Shown here in pieces: positions 34,785 through 43,943 of a DNA stretch of 64,000 nt. The notes under the pieces are model-generated. The model ran no database searches. It worked only from the letters and a program-made list of their open reading frames with translations, and was not told where the DNA came from. The position numbers and the translations under genes are program-made. The DNA is from Draconibacterium mangrovi (GTDB taxonomy: Bacteria > Bacteroidota > Bacteroidia > Bacteroidales > Prolixibacteraceae). The DNA is taken from assembly GCF_010586825.1 (NCBI RefSeq), contig NZ_JAAAGB010000008.1:1-64000 (forward strand). The letters run 5' to 3'. How positions within the stretch are numbered: the first letter of the stretch is position 1; each line of letters opens with the position of its first letter.

Positions 34785-36458
34785 CTAGTAAATATCTGAA
34801 TTATCAATGAACCGAATCTGGAACTCTTCCCACACATGAGGTTCGAAATCGTGCAAAACATGATCCGGTAAATCACCACCTTCCTGCAATACCAATTGAC
34901 CTTCCAACTCTTTTTGCTGACAAATCTCAATAATGAAATCTTTGAAACGTGTTAATTCCTTGCTAATCCAGGTGCGGTACTGTTCCGCCATTTTCAAAAA
35001 TGCTATTTCGCGTATCCAGTTCGTTGGCTCCATTTCATACAACCATCCCCAGTTATAGGGAGAATTGTTGGCTAGTGAAGGAAAATCCATCAGATCTTCA
35101 TTCGTTTGAATGATGCGCCCTGACACGGGAGCATAAATATTAATCTTTTTCCCTTCGTGAACCAGGGTTGCAATGATCTCATTTCGCCGAACCACTTCAT
35201 TTGGACTCTTAACCACCAACCCGGTATAATTACCGGTAACATGTTGCAGAAAATCGTCGATGCCAATTTTTACTACCCCATCTTTTTCCATAAAAGCCCA
35301 GGTATGTTTCTTGTCGTAGAAAAGACCTTCAGGTGTCTTGATTGACTCAGGTCGAAGTAAACTGTTGTTTTCTGTATTGTCGTACAATAGTTTGTGCGAT
35401 TTTCTGTGCAAGTTCCAAACCATTAGTAAAACAACAACAGCCAACACTACAAATACCAATATTAGGATTCTTGTAGCAACAGCATTATTCGATGAAGCTT
35501 CTCCCATTGTTAAACGAACCACAGGATTCAGTTTCCCTAAGCTCGACTGTTTTTCGTAATAGGCCAGATCGGTATATCCGCTTTCCTCTACAGCCGATTG
35601 ACCTAACGTAAATGTCCAGTTCAAAAAATCAATAACAGACTGATTCTTTGGCTGCTCCGTAGCTAAAGCATAAATATTACAAATTAGCGACCTTGGATAT
35701 TTCCCGATCCAAATCGAACGCTCAAACTGGTCAAGTGAACCGTAAATATTTTCATTAGAATCGATCTTACCATTGTCGTTCCTATCAAGCGGTAAAGGAG
35801 AAATATTGGCGGCAAACTCATTATTCTCCACATCTGTGAGTGTTACCAGTTTGCAAAACCCAATGGAATAAATATCATTTCTAATCATCTGGATAAAATC
35901 GTTACCGGAATTCATTGTATTCATCGCTGAAGGTTCCAAACCAAGAAACTTTGCAACAAGCAACTCCACCTCTGATTCATTTTCCAAAACTACTGTCAGC
36001 CGGTGATTAATGCCATCGCCCAACACGTCTCCCCACCCGGGATTTTTGTTGCTTACCAGCCCGGCAAGTGCCTCTATGGAAATGCCTGCTGATTTGAGAT
36101 TTTCGAAATAAGGATTTGAGGTATTTACAACAGGAACGATAACTTCCCTGCCAAGAGTAATGTGCCACAAAGATGTAGCTACTGTTTCAATATCGGGACT
36201 TCTTTTCACAATGCCGATGGTGTTCTCACCTGCTACTTCAGTATTAATTTTATCAATACTGATATTATTGAGCTCAAATTTTTGATCGGGATTTATTTTG
36301 ATGTAGTTGCTGATCCATATTTCAGCCATATTCTCCATATCAGGAGTGACGCAAATTTTAATGGGCTCCTTCTCTGATGCCAACTGCGTGGCATTCTCAC
36401 TGCTCCAAACAAGTAAACTCATCAATAGGAGCATACTAAATAAAAATCTTGTTTTCAT
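34785..36458 (-). CDS. substrate-binding-protein / TM / GcvH-like domain fusion
   Basis: 557 residues. A signal peptide (about 1-22) and a PstS-like periplasmic binding domain (about 30-310) contain an EF-hand-type loop with Asp225, Asn227, Asn229, Asp233 and Glu236. One TM segment (328-349) then leads to a cytoplasmic domain (about 375-500) that reads like the glycine-cleavage H protein: KKHTWAF, VKIGIDDF, IYAPVSGRIIQTNEDL, SPYNWGWLYEM. The lipoyl-lysine position of GcvH aligns with Gly436; Lys437 and Lys438 are next to it. It may be unmodified or shifted. It lies 214 bases upstream of the haem-motif kinase gene on the same strand, and may report a periplasmic ligand or electron state. Confidence 0.82.
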   Translation of the reverse strand: MKTRFLFSMLLLMSLLVWSSENATQLASEKEPIKICVTPDMENMAEIWISNYIKINPDQKFELNNISIDKINTEVAGENTIGIVKRSPDIETVATSLWHITLGREVIVPVVNTSNPYFENLKSAGISIEALAGLVSNKNPGWGDVLGDGINHRLTVVLENESEVELLVAKFLGLEPSAMNTMNSGNDFIQMIRNDIYSIGFCKLVTLTDVENNEFAANISPLPLDRNDNGKIDSNENIYGSLDQFERSIWIGKYPRSLICNIYALATEQPKNQSVIDFLNWTFTLGQSAVEESGYTDLAYYEKQSSLGKLNPVVRLTMGEASSNNAVATRILILVFVVLAVVVLLMVWNLHRKSHKLLYDNTENNSLLRPESIKTPEGLFYDKKHTWAFMEKDGVVKIGIDDFLQHVTGNYTGLVVKSPNEVVRRNEIIATLVHEGKKINIYAPVSGRIIQTNEDLMDFPSLANNSPYNWGWLYEMEPTNWIREIAFLKMAEQYRTWISKELTRFKDFIIEICQQKELEGQLVLQEGGDLPDHVLHDFEPHVWEEFQIRFIDNSDIY

Positions 36459-36971
36459 AGTTGTATTGATTTAAATATTACAGAACTAAGGTGTTTCTCA
36501 CTATCTCCTATTTACTGAAACACTCCGAATAGCACAATCCAACTATGATACCAAACCTAAAAACCCACACAATCAACTGATTTAATGCCTATTACACAAA
36601 CATCTGTATTGATTTTAAACATAACGAACTGTTGAATATATTTACACTTTTAATGAACATCATCATTTAGCACTGATATTCAATAGTTTATAATAGTGTT
36701 TAATTTTTCAACAGGTGTAAGTATTTTAAACAGTTTAATGTGGCTTATGTCTGGAAACCCGACCAAAGACACCATTTCGCCATAAACTTTTTTGAAATAC
36801 CAGCGAAGAGATAAATAATAATTTACTTTTCCAATTAATCACGACAGACACAATACACTCAAAATCAGCCCCGGTATTGAATACCACAAACAATTGTTTC
36901 ATTTTTTTACCTTAGCCGTGTTATGAAACCGGTACTTAAACGTAATTCATAAAAGCAAGAACCCGCGCAGG
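36459..36971. other. 513-bp AT-rich divergent spacer
   Basis: The spacer separates the leftward binding-protein/GcvH-like gene from the rightward ECF sigma gene, so it must hold at least two promoters. I found no coding frame, no strong hairpin, no TAnnTTTG box at credible spacing and no sigma-54 consensus. TACCTTAG just before the sigma gene (near 36910) is a weak -7-like candidate. Confidence 0.5.
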
Positions 36972-37466
36972 ATGACTAGGAGCGAATTTGAAAAACTCAT
37001 GATACAACAAAAAGACAAACTATTCAGGTTTGCCTTTAGCATACTAAAAGACAGCAACGATGCGCAAGATGCAGTTCAGGATGTGGTGCTGAAGTTGTGG
37101 AAAAACAGGCGCTTGCTCGATAATGCAAAAAACCTGGAAAGCTATTGTTTGAATGCGGTTAAAAACCTTTGTTTCGATGTGTTGCGAAAGCAAAAAAAAC
37201 ACCAAAACTATCTTCAGACAAACATTTCCGAACACATGGAAGAAACACGATTTGATACCATTGACTTTGTAGAAAAACTGAAACAGGAATTGCACCAACT
37301 TCCCGTTCAGCAACGAATGGCTATCGAATTAAAAGATTTCCAGGGAATGGAATATGAAGAGATAAGCGATATTATGGATCAAAGCGCAAACACCATACGC
37401 GTGCATGTTTCGAGAGGAAGAAAAAAATTATTTGAAATTTTTAAGGAGGAGTTAGCAAATGTGTAA
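36972..37466 (+). CDS. ECF-type RNA polymerase sigma factor
   Basis: 164 residues with sigma-70 region 2 (about 10-75; FRFAFSILKDSNDAQDAVQDV is the typical core) and region 4 (about 105-160; LPVQQRMAIELKDFQGMEYEEI; SANTIRVHVSRGRKKL). There is no region 1 or 3, as expected for ECF factors. The ATG at 36972 follows a GC-rich CGCGCAGG. The next gene overlaps by 8 bases and is the likely anti-sigma factor. Confidence 0.93.
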   Translation: MTRSEFEKLMIQQKDKLFRFAFSILKDSNDAQDAVQDVVLKLWKNRRLLDNAKNLESYCLNAVKNLCFDVLRKQKKHQNYLQTNISEHMEETRFDTIDFVEKLKQELHQLPVQQRMAIELKDFQGMEYEEISDIMDQSANTIRVHVSRGRKKLFEIFKEELANV

Positions 37467-37947
37467 CAAGAAAACAAAACACTTTTCTGAAGAGGATTTC
37501 GATCTGAAAGATTTCAGCCAATCCGAAAATGATAATTCGGTTGAACAGGAGTTTATCCAATCGTACCAACAACTGAACGACCGGATAAATGAGGAAATTC
37601 CAAACTTTAATCCGTTCGAAAAATTAGAAGAACATAAAAAACAGCGTTTCTTACAAACAAAACGATTGTTTGCCTATGCTGCCTCAATTCTGTTAGTGGT
37701 GAGCCTGGTTTTTGTTGGTGTAAATCACACGCGCAATGAAAATCAGATCACATTAACAGAAAATGAGTTAGCTGAACTACAGGAAAATACCAAGCTGGCT
37801 TTGTGGCATTTTTCGAAAGAAATGAATGCCTGCCTTGCCAATCTTGAAAACGCAAAACGAATCAATGCTCCGTTAAGCGACGTTGAATCGTTGAGAAATT
37901 TGAATATTCAATTTGACAATCCAATTAAAGATCTTAAAATCAATTAA
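37459..37947 (+). CDS. probable anti-sigma factor (single-pass membrane protein)
   Basis: 162 residues without a confident family. An acidic N-terminal cytosolic part (1-55) is followed by a Lys/Arg-rich stretch and one TM segment (about 70-90, LFAYAASILLVVSLVFVGV), then a periplasmic helical tail with Asn, Leu and Glu. Overlap with the ECF sigma gene and the type II single-pass topology are what Bacteroidota anti-sigma partners usually show. No HExxxCxxC zinc motif is present, so it is not a ZAS-type factor. Confidence 0.6.
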   Translation: MCNKKTKHFSEEDFDLKDFSQSENDNSVEQEFIQSYQQLNDRINEEIPNFNPFEKLEEHKKQRFLQTKRLFAYAASILLVVSLVFVGVNHTRNENQITLTENELAELQENTKLALWHFSKEMNACLANLENAKRINAPLSDVESLRNLNIQFDNPIKDLKIN

Positions 37948-37951
37948 TCAT

Positions 37952-38014
37952 GAAATGAGCATGAAAGTGGGATCGCACCAATCGAAATAATCAGCTGTAA
38001 AATGCGAGTTCCAT
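37952..38014 (+). promoter_or_regulatory. two-block leader element, copy 1 (upstream of DUF4252 gene)
   Basis: Block 1 is GAAATGAGCATGAAA (37952-37966) and block 2 is ATGCGAGTTCCAT (38002-38014), ending 31 bases before the ATG at 38046. The same two blocks occur in the same order and spacing upstream of the gene at 50130. GCAT in block 1 can pair with ATGC in block 2. It could be a promoter/operator or a structured leader RNA. Confidence 0.5.
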
Positions 38015-38045
38015 ACAATGTCTTATTCACAAACATTTTAATCGT

Positions 38046-38537
38046 ATGAAAACAAAATTCATCTTATTTTTTCTATTCATTAGTTTCTGCAGCTTGGCAC
38101 AAAATGGCAACAAAAGTATCGATCAGGCCTTTAAACTAATCGACAGCCGCGAAGACATTTCGTACTTTGAAGTTACCAAAGACATGTTTAAAATGCTGTC
38201 GGAATCCCGGGATATCAGTCCCGAGTTTAAGGAATATATCAGCACGCTTCATCAACTGAAAATGATTCAACCAAGGGGTGAAAAACGCCAGGTGCTTGGC
38301 GAAGAGCTCTACAATAGCATGATGAACAATGTGAATCTGAAGGATTATACGCGGCTAATGACCCAACGAGACCAACGCTCTAAAATATCGTTCTACAAAA
38401 AGGATGGTAAAGATGAGAATGAGTTTCTTCTGGTAAGTACAAACATGATTATTTACATCACAGGCACACTCGACCTGCAGAATATCCAGCAGTTTGAGCA
38501 AATAATTGAAATAGCCGGAAGTGCTATGGGAATGTAG
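38046..38537 (+). CDS. DUF4252 family secreted protein
   Basis: 163 residues with a Sec signal (MKTKFILFFLFISFCSLAQ). The mature protein fits the DUF4252 family, which in Bacteroidota is commonly encoded next to an ECF sigma/anti-sigma pair, as here: the anti-sigma gene ends 98 bases upstream. Function unknown; likely a periplasmic or outer-membrane-associated target or sensor of the ECF system. No lipobox is seen. Confidence 0.8.
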   Translation: MKTKFILFFLFISFCSLAQNGNKSIDQAFKLIDSREDISYFEVTKDMFKMLSESRDISPEFKEYISTLHQLKMIQPRGEKRQVLGEELYNSMMNNVNLKDYTRLMTQRDQRSKISFYKKDGKDENEFLLVSTNMIIYITGTLDLQNIQQFEQIIEIAGSAMGM

Positions 38538-38561
38538 TTGAAACTCCCATTTGGAAGAACG

Positions 38562-38598
38562 AAAAGGATGTCACCTTTTGAGAAGATGACATCCTTTT
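38562..38598. terminator. bidirectional terminator between convergent genes
   Basis: A perfect 12-bp stem (AAAAGGATGTCA / TGACATCCTTTT) with a 13-base loop and a run of T on the right and A on the left. It serves the DUF4252 gene on the plus strand and the propeller gene on the minus strand. Confidence 0.85.
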
Positions 38599-38606
38599 TC
38601 TATTTA

Positions 38607-39881
38607 CTACTGAATCAAAATCAAATTCTTCTCGCTCCGTAAAAGCATTTTATCGCCAACAAAAACCGGTACCGCTTTAACGGTTTCACCGATATCGTTT
38701 TCAGCAACTTTTTCAAACGTATCTCCGGGTTTTATAATCGTACAAAATCCTTTTACATTGATGAAGTAAATATTTCCACCGGCATAAATGGGTGATGAAT
38801 TAAAGTTGCCTTTCAGTTTTTCTTTCCAGATTACTTTGCCGGTCATTGGATCCAGGCAAGTTACCATTCCGCGGTCGTGTACCATATACATTTTACCATC
38901 AACAATAAGCGGCGTTGGAATTTGAGGCACCTCATCTTCATACATCCACACCTGGTGGGTTTCAGTTACATTGCCTTCTCCTGTTGGATCGATTGCATAC
39001 TGGCGGGTAAAATACGGGACTCCGTCGAGAAAAATCCAGCCGGAATTTACAAATACCAGGCCGTTGCAAAATAAAGGCTGACTTACGGTTGAGTCGTAAC
39101 CATACTTAAACGACCAGACTACTTCTCCGCTAGTAACATCATGTGCAAAACACATGTAGGCCGAATTACTGATCAGCAAATCCCGGTTGCCCACAGTTAT
39201 TACAATTGGCGTTTGGTACGACTTCCGGTAAACCGGCTCCAGTGTATCATAAATTTCTTTTGGGCGAACACTTTTCCAAATTGTTTCTCCGGTATTTTTA
39301 TCCAGCGCAATTACATACGGATCTTCTGTTCCTTCCAGATGCACAATCAATTTATCATGGTAAATAATTGGCGACGAAGCCGGTCCCTGCATGTGTTTAC
39401 ATGGTAAATCATCTCGTTTCCAAATTACTTCAAAACTTTTGGTATCAACACAGGCCGTCCCAAAACTTCCGTAATGCACATAAACGTGTTCTTCATCAAC
39501 ACACGGAGTTGGCGTGGCATACGAGTTTGTTCCATGAATACGTTGCGGATCTTCTGCCGTAAATAAGGTTTGTTCATTCAGTAGTTTGCCGGTTTCCAAA
39601 TCGAAACAAAACAGGTAAAATTCGTGGCCATCCTTTTCGGCTGACGTTACCCAAATCCGGCCATCATACACCACCGGCGACGACCAGCCCAATCCTTTTA
39701 CGGGCACTTTCCAAACTATATTTTCAGTCTCGCTCCAGTGCAAGGGAGCAGTTTCAACATGAGCCTGTCCATCCATGTTCGAACCACGAAAATGGGTCCA
39801 GTTTTGTTGTTTATTTTGGCACGCTGCCAACACTAAAAAAAGGAAAACAAATACGGTGAAGTTGATTCTTTTGGTCATCAT
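38607..39881 (-). CDS. PQQ-like beta-propeller lipoprotein
   Basis: 424 residues. The N-terminal hydrophobic stretch ends in the lipobox LAAC, so the protein is probably lipidated and envelope-anchored. The mature part starts NWTHFRGSNMDGQAHVETAPL, again the secreted PQQ-like propeller beginning, followed by blades such as GETIWKSVRPKE and GKVIWKEKLKGN. It is monocistronic between a terminator (38562-38598) and a recognisable promoter (39904-39931). Enzymatic PQQ use is unlikely. Confidence 0.85.
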   Translation of the reverse strand: MMTKRINFTVFVFLFLVLAACQNKQQNWTHFRGSNMDGQAHVETAPLHWSETENIVWKVPVKGLGWSSPVVYDGRIWVTSAEKDGHEFYLFCFDLETGKLLNEQTLFTAEDPQRIHGTNSYATPTPCVDEEHVYVHYGSFGTACVDTKSFEVIWKRDDLPCKHMQGPASSPIIYHDKLIVHLEGTEDPYVIALDKNTGETIWKSVRPKEIYDTLEPVYRKSYQTPIVITVGNRDLLISNSAYMCFAHDVTSGEVVWSFKYGYDSTVSQPLFCNGLVFVNSGWIFLDGVPYFTRQYAIDPTGEGNVTETHQVWMYEDEVPQIPTPLIVDGKMYMVHDRGMVTCLDPMTGKVIWKEKLKGNFNSSPIYAGGNIYFINVKGFCTIIKPGDTFEKVAENDIGETVKAVPVFVGDKMLLRSEKNLILIQ

Positions 39882-39903
39882 TTTAGGTAAAGTTTGTTAC
39901 ATC

Positions 39904-39931
39904 CAAAGTTAAATGAATTCTGGAATTTCAA
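39904..39931 (-). promoter_or_regulatory. Bacteroidota-type promoter
   Basis: On the minus strand TTG, a 17-base spacer and TAACTTTG match the Bacteroidota sigma consensus (-33 TTG, -7 TAnnTTTG). The -7 box is 22 bases upstream of the lipoprotein start codon at 39881. Confidence 0.55.
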
Positions 39932-39976
39932 AAATTTAATCTCTACCTTCACCGCTTTAATTTAAGATCGATAAAA

Positions 39977-40765
39977 ATGACAAAACTGGCACTTTCTATA
40001 CTCACTCTTATTTTAACGTTCAATGCTCTTTCTGCGCAGAATAACAGTGATGAAGAACTTACGATTCGGGTTCTAACTTTCAATATTCTTCACGGTGCAA
40101 CGACCAAAGGCGATTTTGATTTGGATAAGATCGCATCGGTAATTCAAAACACAAATCCCGACCTGGTAGCACTGCAAGAAGTTGACTTTAAAACCAACCG
40201 CGCCCGCAACTACGACTTGGTTACCGAACTGGGCTGGCGCACTAAAATGGCGCCCTTATTTGGTATTGCCATGCCTTTTGACGGTGGCGGATACGGAGAA
40301 GGAATATTGACAAAGATGCCTATTCTCTCGAGCAAAAATGTACCGCTACCCCATTCACCCAACAACGAATCGCGGGCAGCACTTCAGGTATTGGTGCAAC
40401 TGGAATCGGGCGACACCATCAGCTTTATCGGCACGCATTTGGAGCACCAGGAGACCAGCACAGACAGAATCGACCAGGTAAATACCATCAATGAAGTTTT
40501 TGCCTCATGTAAGTACCCGACAATTTTAGCCGGAGATTTAAATGCTACGCCCAACAGCCAACCAATTTCAATTCTAAAAGAATACTGGACAGCAAGCGAC
40601 CAAAAAGGCGCAGTAACTTATCCTTCCAATGATCCTGAAATAAAGATCGATTACATATTTTTCAGGCCTGCCGACAAGTGGCAAGTTGTGGATACGGAAG
40701 TTATTTGCGATGAAATTGCATCCGACCACTGTGCCGTTTTATCCGTACTTAGATTGATAAAATAA
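39977..40765 (+). CDS. secreted endonuclease/exonuclease/phosphatase family protein
   Basis: 262 residues with a Sec signal (MTKLALSILTLILTFNALSAQ). The metal-dependent EEP fold is seen from its motifs: TFNILHG, ALQEVDFKTNRAR (metal-binding Glu), GTHLEHQE, GDLNATPNS and the C-terminal SDHCAV with catalytic Asp-His. Substrates in this family range from nucleic acids to inositol phosphates and sphingomyelin, so the target is undetermined. It is transcribed divergently from the propeller lipoprotein gene. Confidence 0.88.
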   Translation: MTKLALSILTLILTFNALSAQNNSDEELTIRVLTFNILHGATTKGDFDLDKIASVIQNTNPDLVALQEVDFKTNRARNYDLVTELGWRTKMAPLFGIAMPFDGGGYGEGILTKMPILSSKNVPLPHSPNNESRAALQVLVQLESGDTISFIGTHLEHQETSTDRIDQVNTINEVFASCKYPTILAGDLNATPNSQPISILKEYWTASDQKGAVTYPSNDPEIKIDYIFFRPADKWQVVDTEVICDEIASDHCAVLSVLRLIK

Positions 40766-40782
40766 GGGAAGATTCTTTCTCC

Positions 40783-42132
40783 TTACAAGGTATTTTCCTG
40801 TCCTGCCAACCTTTTCTCCTTTTCGGTGAATTTGATACCAAAACTTTCCAATTCGTCCAAAATTGGTTCATAAATATCGGGATGCGTTGGTATATAAACT
40901 CCACGGTGGTTGAGTTTATCGGTTAGAAACAATTTGGCTGCAACCGCGAGCGGTAAACCTACGGTTTTTGCCATGGCTGTTTTCTCTCCCGATTCTCCAA
41001 TTACCACCAACGAGCTGTTCTTCTCCACTTTATCCTTAGTATCGCGATCCAGGTATTCAAACTTATGCCACATCACGATCATGTCTTTGTCGTCGGGCAT
41101 CAATTGCCATTTTTCCGAAAGTAACTTTTCCATAACCTGGGCAGGCGTAGCACGTTTTAAGCCAATTTTTCGGTTATCAAAGATTCCCAACCACTCCAGC
41201 TTTGGAATGATTTCCGAATCCATTGGTATTTGCATCGAATGATACAGTTTCAGATCGACCGTTGCAGGATGGTAATACAAAAAGGAGTTGATAAACTCGC
41301 GGTAGGTCATGTCTTCCACATTGTCGATATAGTGATCGTCGCTGGTAGCTCCCAACTGCACAAACACATTCCATGCTTTACAAAAACCCGGTCGACGCAA
41401 AGTTCCCCGGAAAACAGTGGGAACCTCCTGCAATCCATATTTATCGATATAGCTCATCGAATCGCGGTTGGCATAGCCTTCAAACCAGCCGTAATCATCA
41501 ATTTCAATCACCTCCGTTCTGCGAAATAAACGGTTGTACGGAATGTACTTTACCTTTCCTTTCTGGATAAATTTTGCAGGTCCGCCCTGCCCTGCCAACA
41601 CCACATTTCGCGGATTCCAGCTAAACTTGTAGTGCCACGGATTATCATCCGATTCGGGCGCGACCAAACCTCCGGTAAACGATTCAAAAGCCTCCAACTG
41701 ATGACCTTCCTGTTTAATCTGGTTGATCACACGCATGGCTGACATGTGATCGAGGCCGGGATCCAATCCGCACTCGTTTAAGAATAGCAGGCCTTTACTT
41801 TTCACCTCATCTTCAACCTGATGAATCTCTTTACTTTCGTAAGAAGCCGTAAACAAGCTTCTCGAATATTTCAGGCAAGATTGCATCACCAGTTTATGAA
41901 AGCGTGCAGGCAACATGGAAATTACCAGGTCGGCTTCGCGAACTTCCTGATCACGGGCAAATTCATCCCGCACATTTAATATCGCAAAAGCCAGTTTTAA
42001 CGATTTTACCAATTCACTTTCTTCGGCGTCAACAACTTTTATGTGCCAGTGATATTTTGATGCACGTTCGGCCAGATAGGTGAGCAAAAATACGCTCGAC
42101 CTACCGGCTCCAAAAATTAATATGTTTTTCAT
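40783..42132 (-). CDS. saccharopine dehydrogenase-like oxidoreductase (LYS9 type)
   Basis: 449 residues. N-terminal Rossmann motif GAGRSSVFLLTYL (8-20), then the LYS9-type substrate region NECGLDPGLDHMSAMRVI (about 118-135) and the conserved SYESKE and GLPLAVAAKLFL segments. LYS9 enzymes interconvert saccharopine with aminoadipate semialdehyde plus glutamate. A paralogue is encoded at 50130-51461, so one may form and the other cleave saccharopine. It is the last leftward gene of the 3-oxoadipate cluster, separated from the ALDH gene by 222 bp containing an interspersed repeat. Which half-reaction it performs cannot be told from sequence. Confidence 0.85.
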   Translation of the reverse strand: MKNILIFGAGRSSVFLLTYLAERASKYHWHIKVVDAEESELVKSLKLAFAILNVRDEFARDQEVREADLVISMLPARFHKLVMQSCLKYSRSLFTASYESKEIHQVEDEVKSKGLLFLNECGLDPGLDHMSAMRVINQIKQEGHQLEAFESFTGGLVAPESDDNPWHYKFSWNPRNVVLAGQGGPAKFIQKGKVKYIPYNRLFRRTEVIEIDDYGWFEGYANRDSMSYIDKYGLQEVPTVFRGTLRRPGFCKAWNVFVQLGATSDDHYIDNVEDMTYREFINSFLYYHPATVDLKLYHSMQIPMDSEIIPKLEWLGIFDNRKIGLKRATPAQVMEKLLSEKWQLMPDDKDMIVMWHKFEYLDRDTKDKVEKNSSLVVIGESGEKTAMAKTVGLPLAVAAKLFLTDKLNHRGVYIPTHPDIYEPILDELESFGIKFTEKEKRLAGQENTL

Positions 42133-42232
42133 ACTTTTTAGCTATTAGCTACGAGCCACGAGTTAACATGGACTGTCTATAAAGTTAAAATAGAAAATGA
42201 TTGATGTACAAACTGAGATCGTTTTTATCAAA

Positions 42233-42293
42233 GCCCCCCCTAAATCCCCCAAAGGTGGACTTTCTCCTCCCCTTTGGGGAGGCCGGGTGGGGT
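42233..42293. repeat. interspersed repeat family B, copy 2
   Basis: CCCCCCCTAAATCCCCCAAAGG, interrupted by TGGACTTTC, then TCCTCCCCTTTGGGGAGG and GGTGGGGT, forms a long imperfect hairpin. It is close to the copy at 28794-28853 and sits between two genes of the lysine cluster. Confidence 0.8.
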
Positions 42294-42354
42294 CATTATT
42301 AAAAATTGAACACGTCATTTCTACTATTACTTTTTTGACACCTCGACTTATCTT

Positions 42355-43896
42355 TTAAACATTAAACTCAATTCCCTGAGCCAACGGAAGCTCTGTACTG
42401 TAATTTATTGTATTGGTTTGGCGACGCATGTAAACCTTCCAGGCATCGGAACCCGACTCGCGACCACCGCCTGTTTCTTTTTCGCCACCAAAAGCACCAC
42501 CAATTTCAGCACCTGATGTTCCAATATTTACATTGGCGATTCCACAATCAGATCCTTCATGCGACAGGAATTTTTCGGTTTCCAATATATGTGTTGAGAA
42601 AATTGCCGATGATAATCCTTGTGGGACATCGTTGTGTAAACGAATGGCCTCATCAAATTCGGAATAACGAATCATGTATAACAATGGAGCAAAAGTTTCG
42701 TCCTGAACGATTTCGTAATGATTTTCCACTTCCGCAATAGCCGGAGTAACAAAACATCCTGATTCGTATCCTTCTCCCGAAAGCACTTCTCCGCCAATCA
42801 GCACATTTCCGCCTTCAGCTTTTACTTTCTCAATGGCGGCCAGGTAAGTATCCACAGCCCAACGATCAACCAGCGGACCAACCAGTGTTTTTTCATCCAG
42901 GGCATGACCAATTGGTAACTGCCCGTAAATGGCGACCAATCGGTTTTTAAAATCTTCGTAAACCGAATCGTGAACGATAATGCGGCGTGTGGAAGTACAA
43001 CGCTGACCGCAAGTCCCCACTGCACCAAAAACAACCGCACGAAGCGCCATTTCCAGATCAGCTTCAGGAGTGATTATTATGGCATTGTTTCCGCCGAGTT
43101 CGAGGATGGTTTTCCCCAAACGCTGACCGACAAGACCGCCAACTTTCTTACCAATTTTTGTTGAGCCGGTAAACGACACCAGCGGAATATTTTTATCGCT
43201 GAAAAACTCGTCACCCAATTCGCGCGAACCAGCTGCGACCAGGTTCAAAACACCTTCAGGAATATCGTTTTCTTTTAAAACTTTAGCAACAATGTTGTGA
43301 ACGGCAATGGCACATAAAAATACTTTTGATGAAGGCTTCCAGATTACCACATCACCCGCTACCAAAGCGATCATTGCATTCCATGCCCAAACAGCAACCG
43401 GAAAGTTAAAGGCTGAAACCACACCCACAATTCCAAGCGGATGATACTGGTCATACATGCGGTGCTTTTCCCGTTCCGAATGCATGGTGAAACCGTATAA
43501 CTGGCGCGACTGACCAACAGCAAAATCGCAGATATCGATCATTTCCTGCACCTCGCCCAAACCTTCCTGGTAAATTTTACCCATTTCGTACGAAACCAAT
43601 TTTCCGAGCGGCTCCTTGTATTTACGAAGTTCCAGGCCAATCTGGCGCACAATCTCACCGCGTTTTGGAGCCGGCACCATTCGCCACACTTTAAAAGCGT
43701 CTTTTGCTTTTTTCACCACCTCGTGGTAGTCGGCAGCAGTTGCCTGATTCACGCTTGCAATCAACTTTCCATCCGAAGGCGAAAACGATTCAACAACTGC
43801 ACCGGAGGTTGTTTTCCATTCGGTTCCGGTGCAAACACCATTGTTAACTTCACTAATTCCTAACTGTTTTAATTCTTTTGAGATGTCAATTTTCAT
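42355..43896 (-). CDS. ALDH7-type aminoadipate semialdehyde dehydrogenase
   Basis: 513 residues with the aldehyde dehydrogenase fold: FNFPVAVWAWNA, KPSSKV, FTGSTKIGKKVG, catalytic Glu in LELGGNNA and catalytic Cys in GTCGQRCTSTRR. The C-terminal GTSGAEIGGAFGGEKETGGG and SDAWKVYMRR are diagnostic of ALDH7 (antiquitin), which oxidises 2-aminoadipate-6-semialdehyde (in equilibrium with piperideine-6-carboxylate) to 2-aminoadipate. Next to two saccharopine dehydrogenase-like genes this fits lysine catabolism well. It lies 121 bp downstream of the pcaF gene. Confidence 0.92.
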   Translation of the reverse strand: MKIDISKELKQLGISEVNNGVCTGTEWKTTSGAVVESFSPSDGKLIASVNQATAADYHEVVKKAKDAFKVWRMVPAPKRGEIVRQIGLELRKYKEPLGKLVSYEMGKIYQEGLGEVQEMIDICDFAVGQSRQLYGFTMHSEREKHRMYDQYHPLGIVGVVSAFNFPVAVWAWNAMIALVAGDVVIWKPSSKVFLCAIAVHNIVAKVLKENDIPEGVLNLVAAGSRELGDEFFSDKNIPLVSFTGSTKIGKKVGGLVGQRLGKTILELGGNNAIIITPEADLEMALRAVVFGAVGTCGQRCTSTRRIIVHDSVYEDFKNRLVAIYGQLPIGHALDEKTLVGPLVDRWAVDTYLAAIEKVKAEGGNVLIGGEVLSGEGYESGCFVTPAIAEVENHYEIVQDETFAPLLYMIRYSEFDEAIRLHNDVPQGLSSAIFSTHILETEKFLSHEGSDCGIANVNIGTSGAEIGGAFGGEKETGGGRESGSDAWKVYMRRQTNTINYSTELPLAQGIEFNV

Positions 43897-43943
43897 TGTA
43901 CTATTTTTAGTTGTTTATAAATTCTACTTATTAAATTATCATC

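Noticed and set aside
36459-36971. Sigma-54 promoter for the binding-protein/GcvH-like gene
   Set aside because: No GG-N10-GC element resembling TGGCAC-N5-TTGC was found on the minus strand of this spacer.
12471-39881. Six PQQ-like propellers as true quinoprotein dehydrogenases
   Set aside because: No MxaF-type adjacent-Cys disulphide or catalytic Asp arrangement, no cytochrome c partner gene next to them; BamB-like scaffold propellers fit better.
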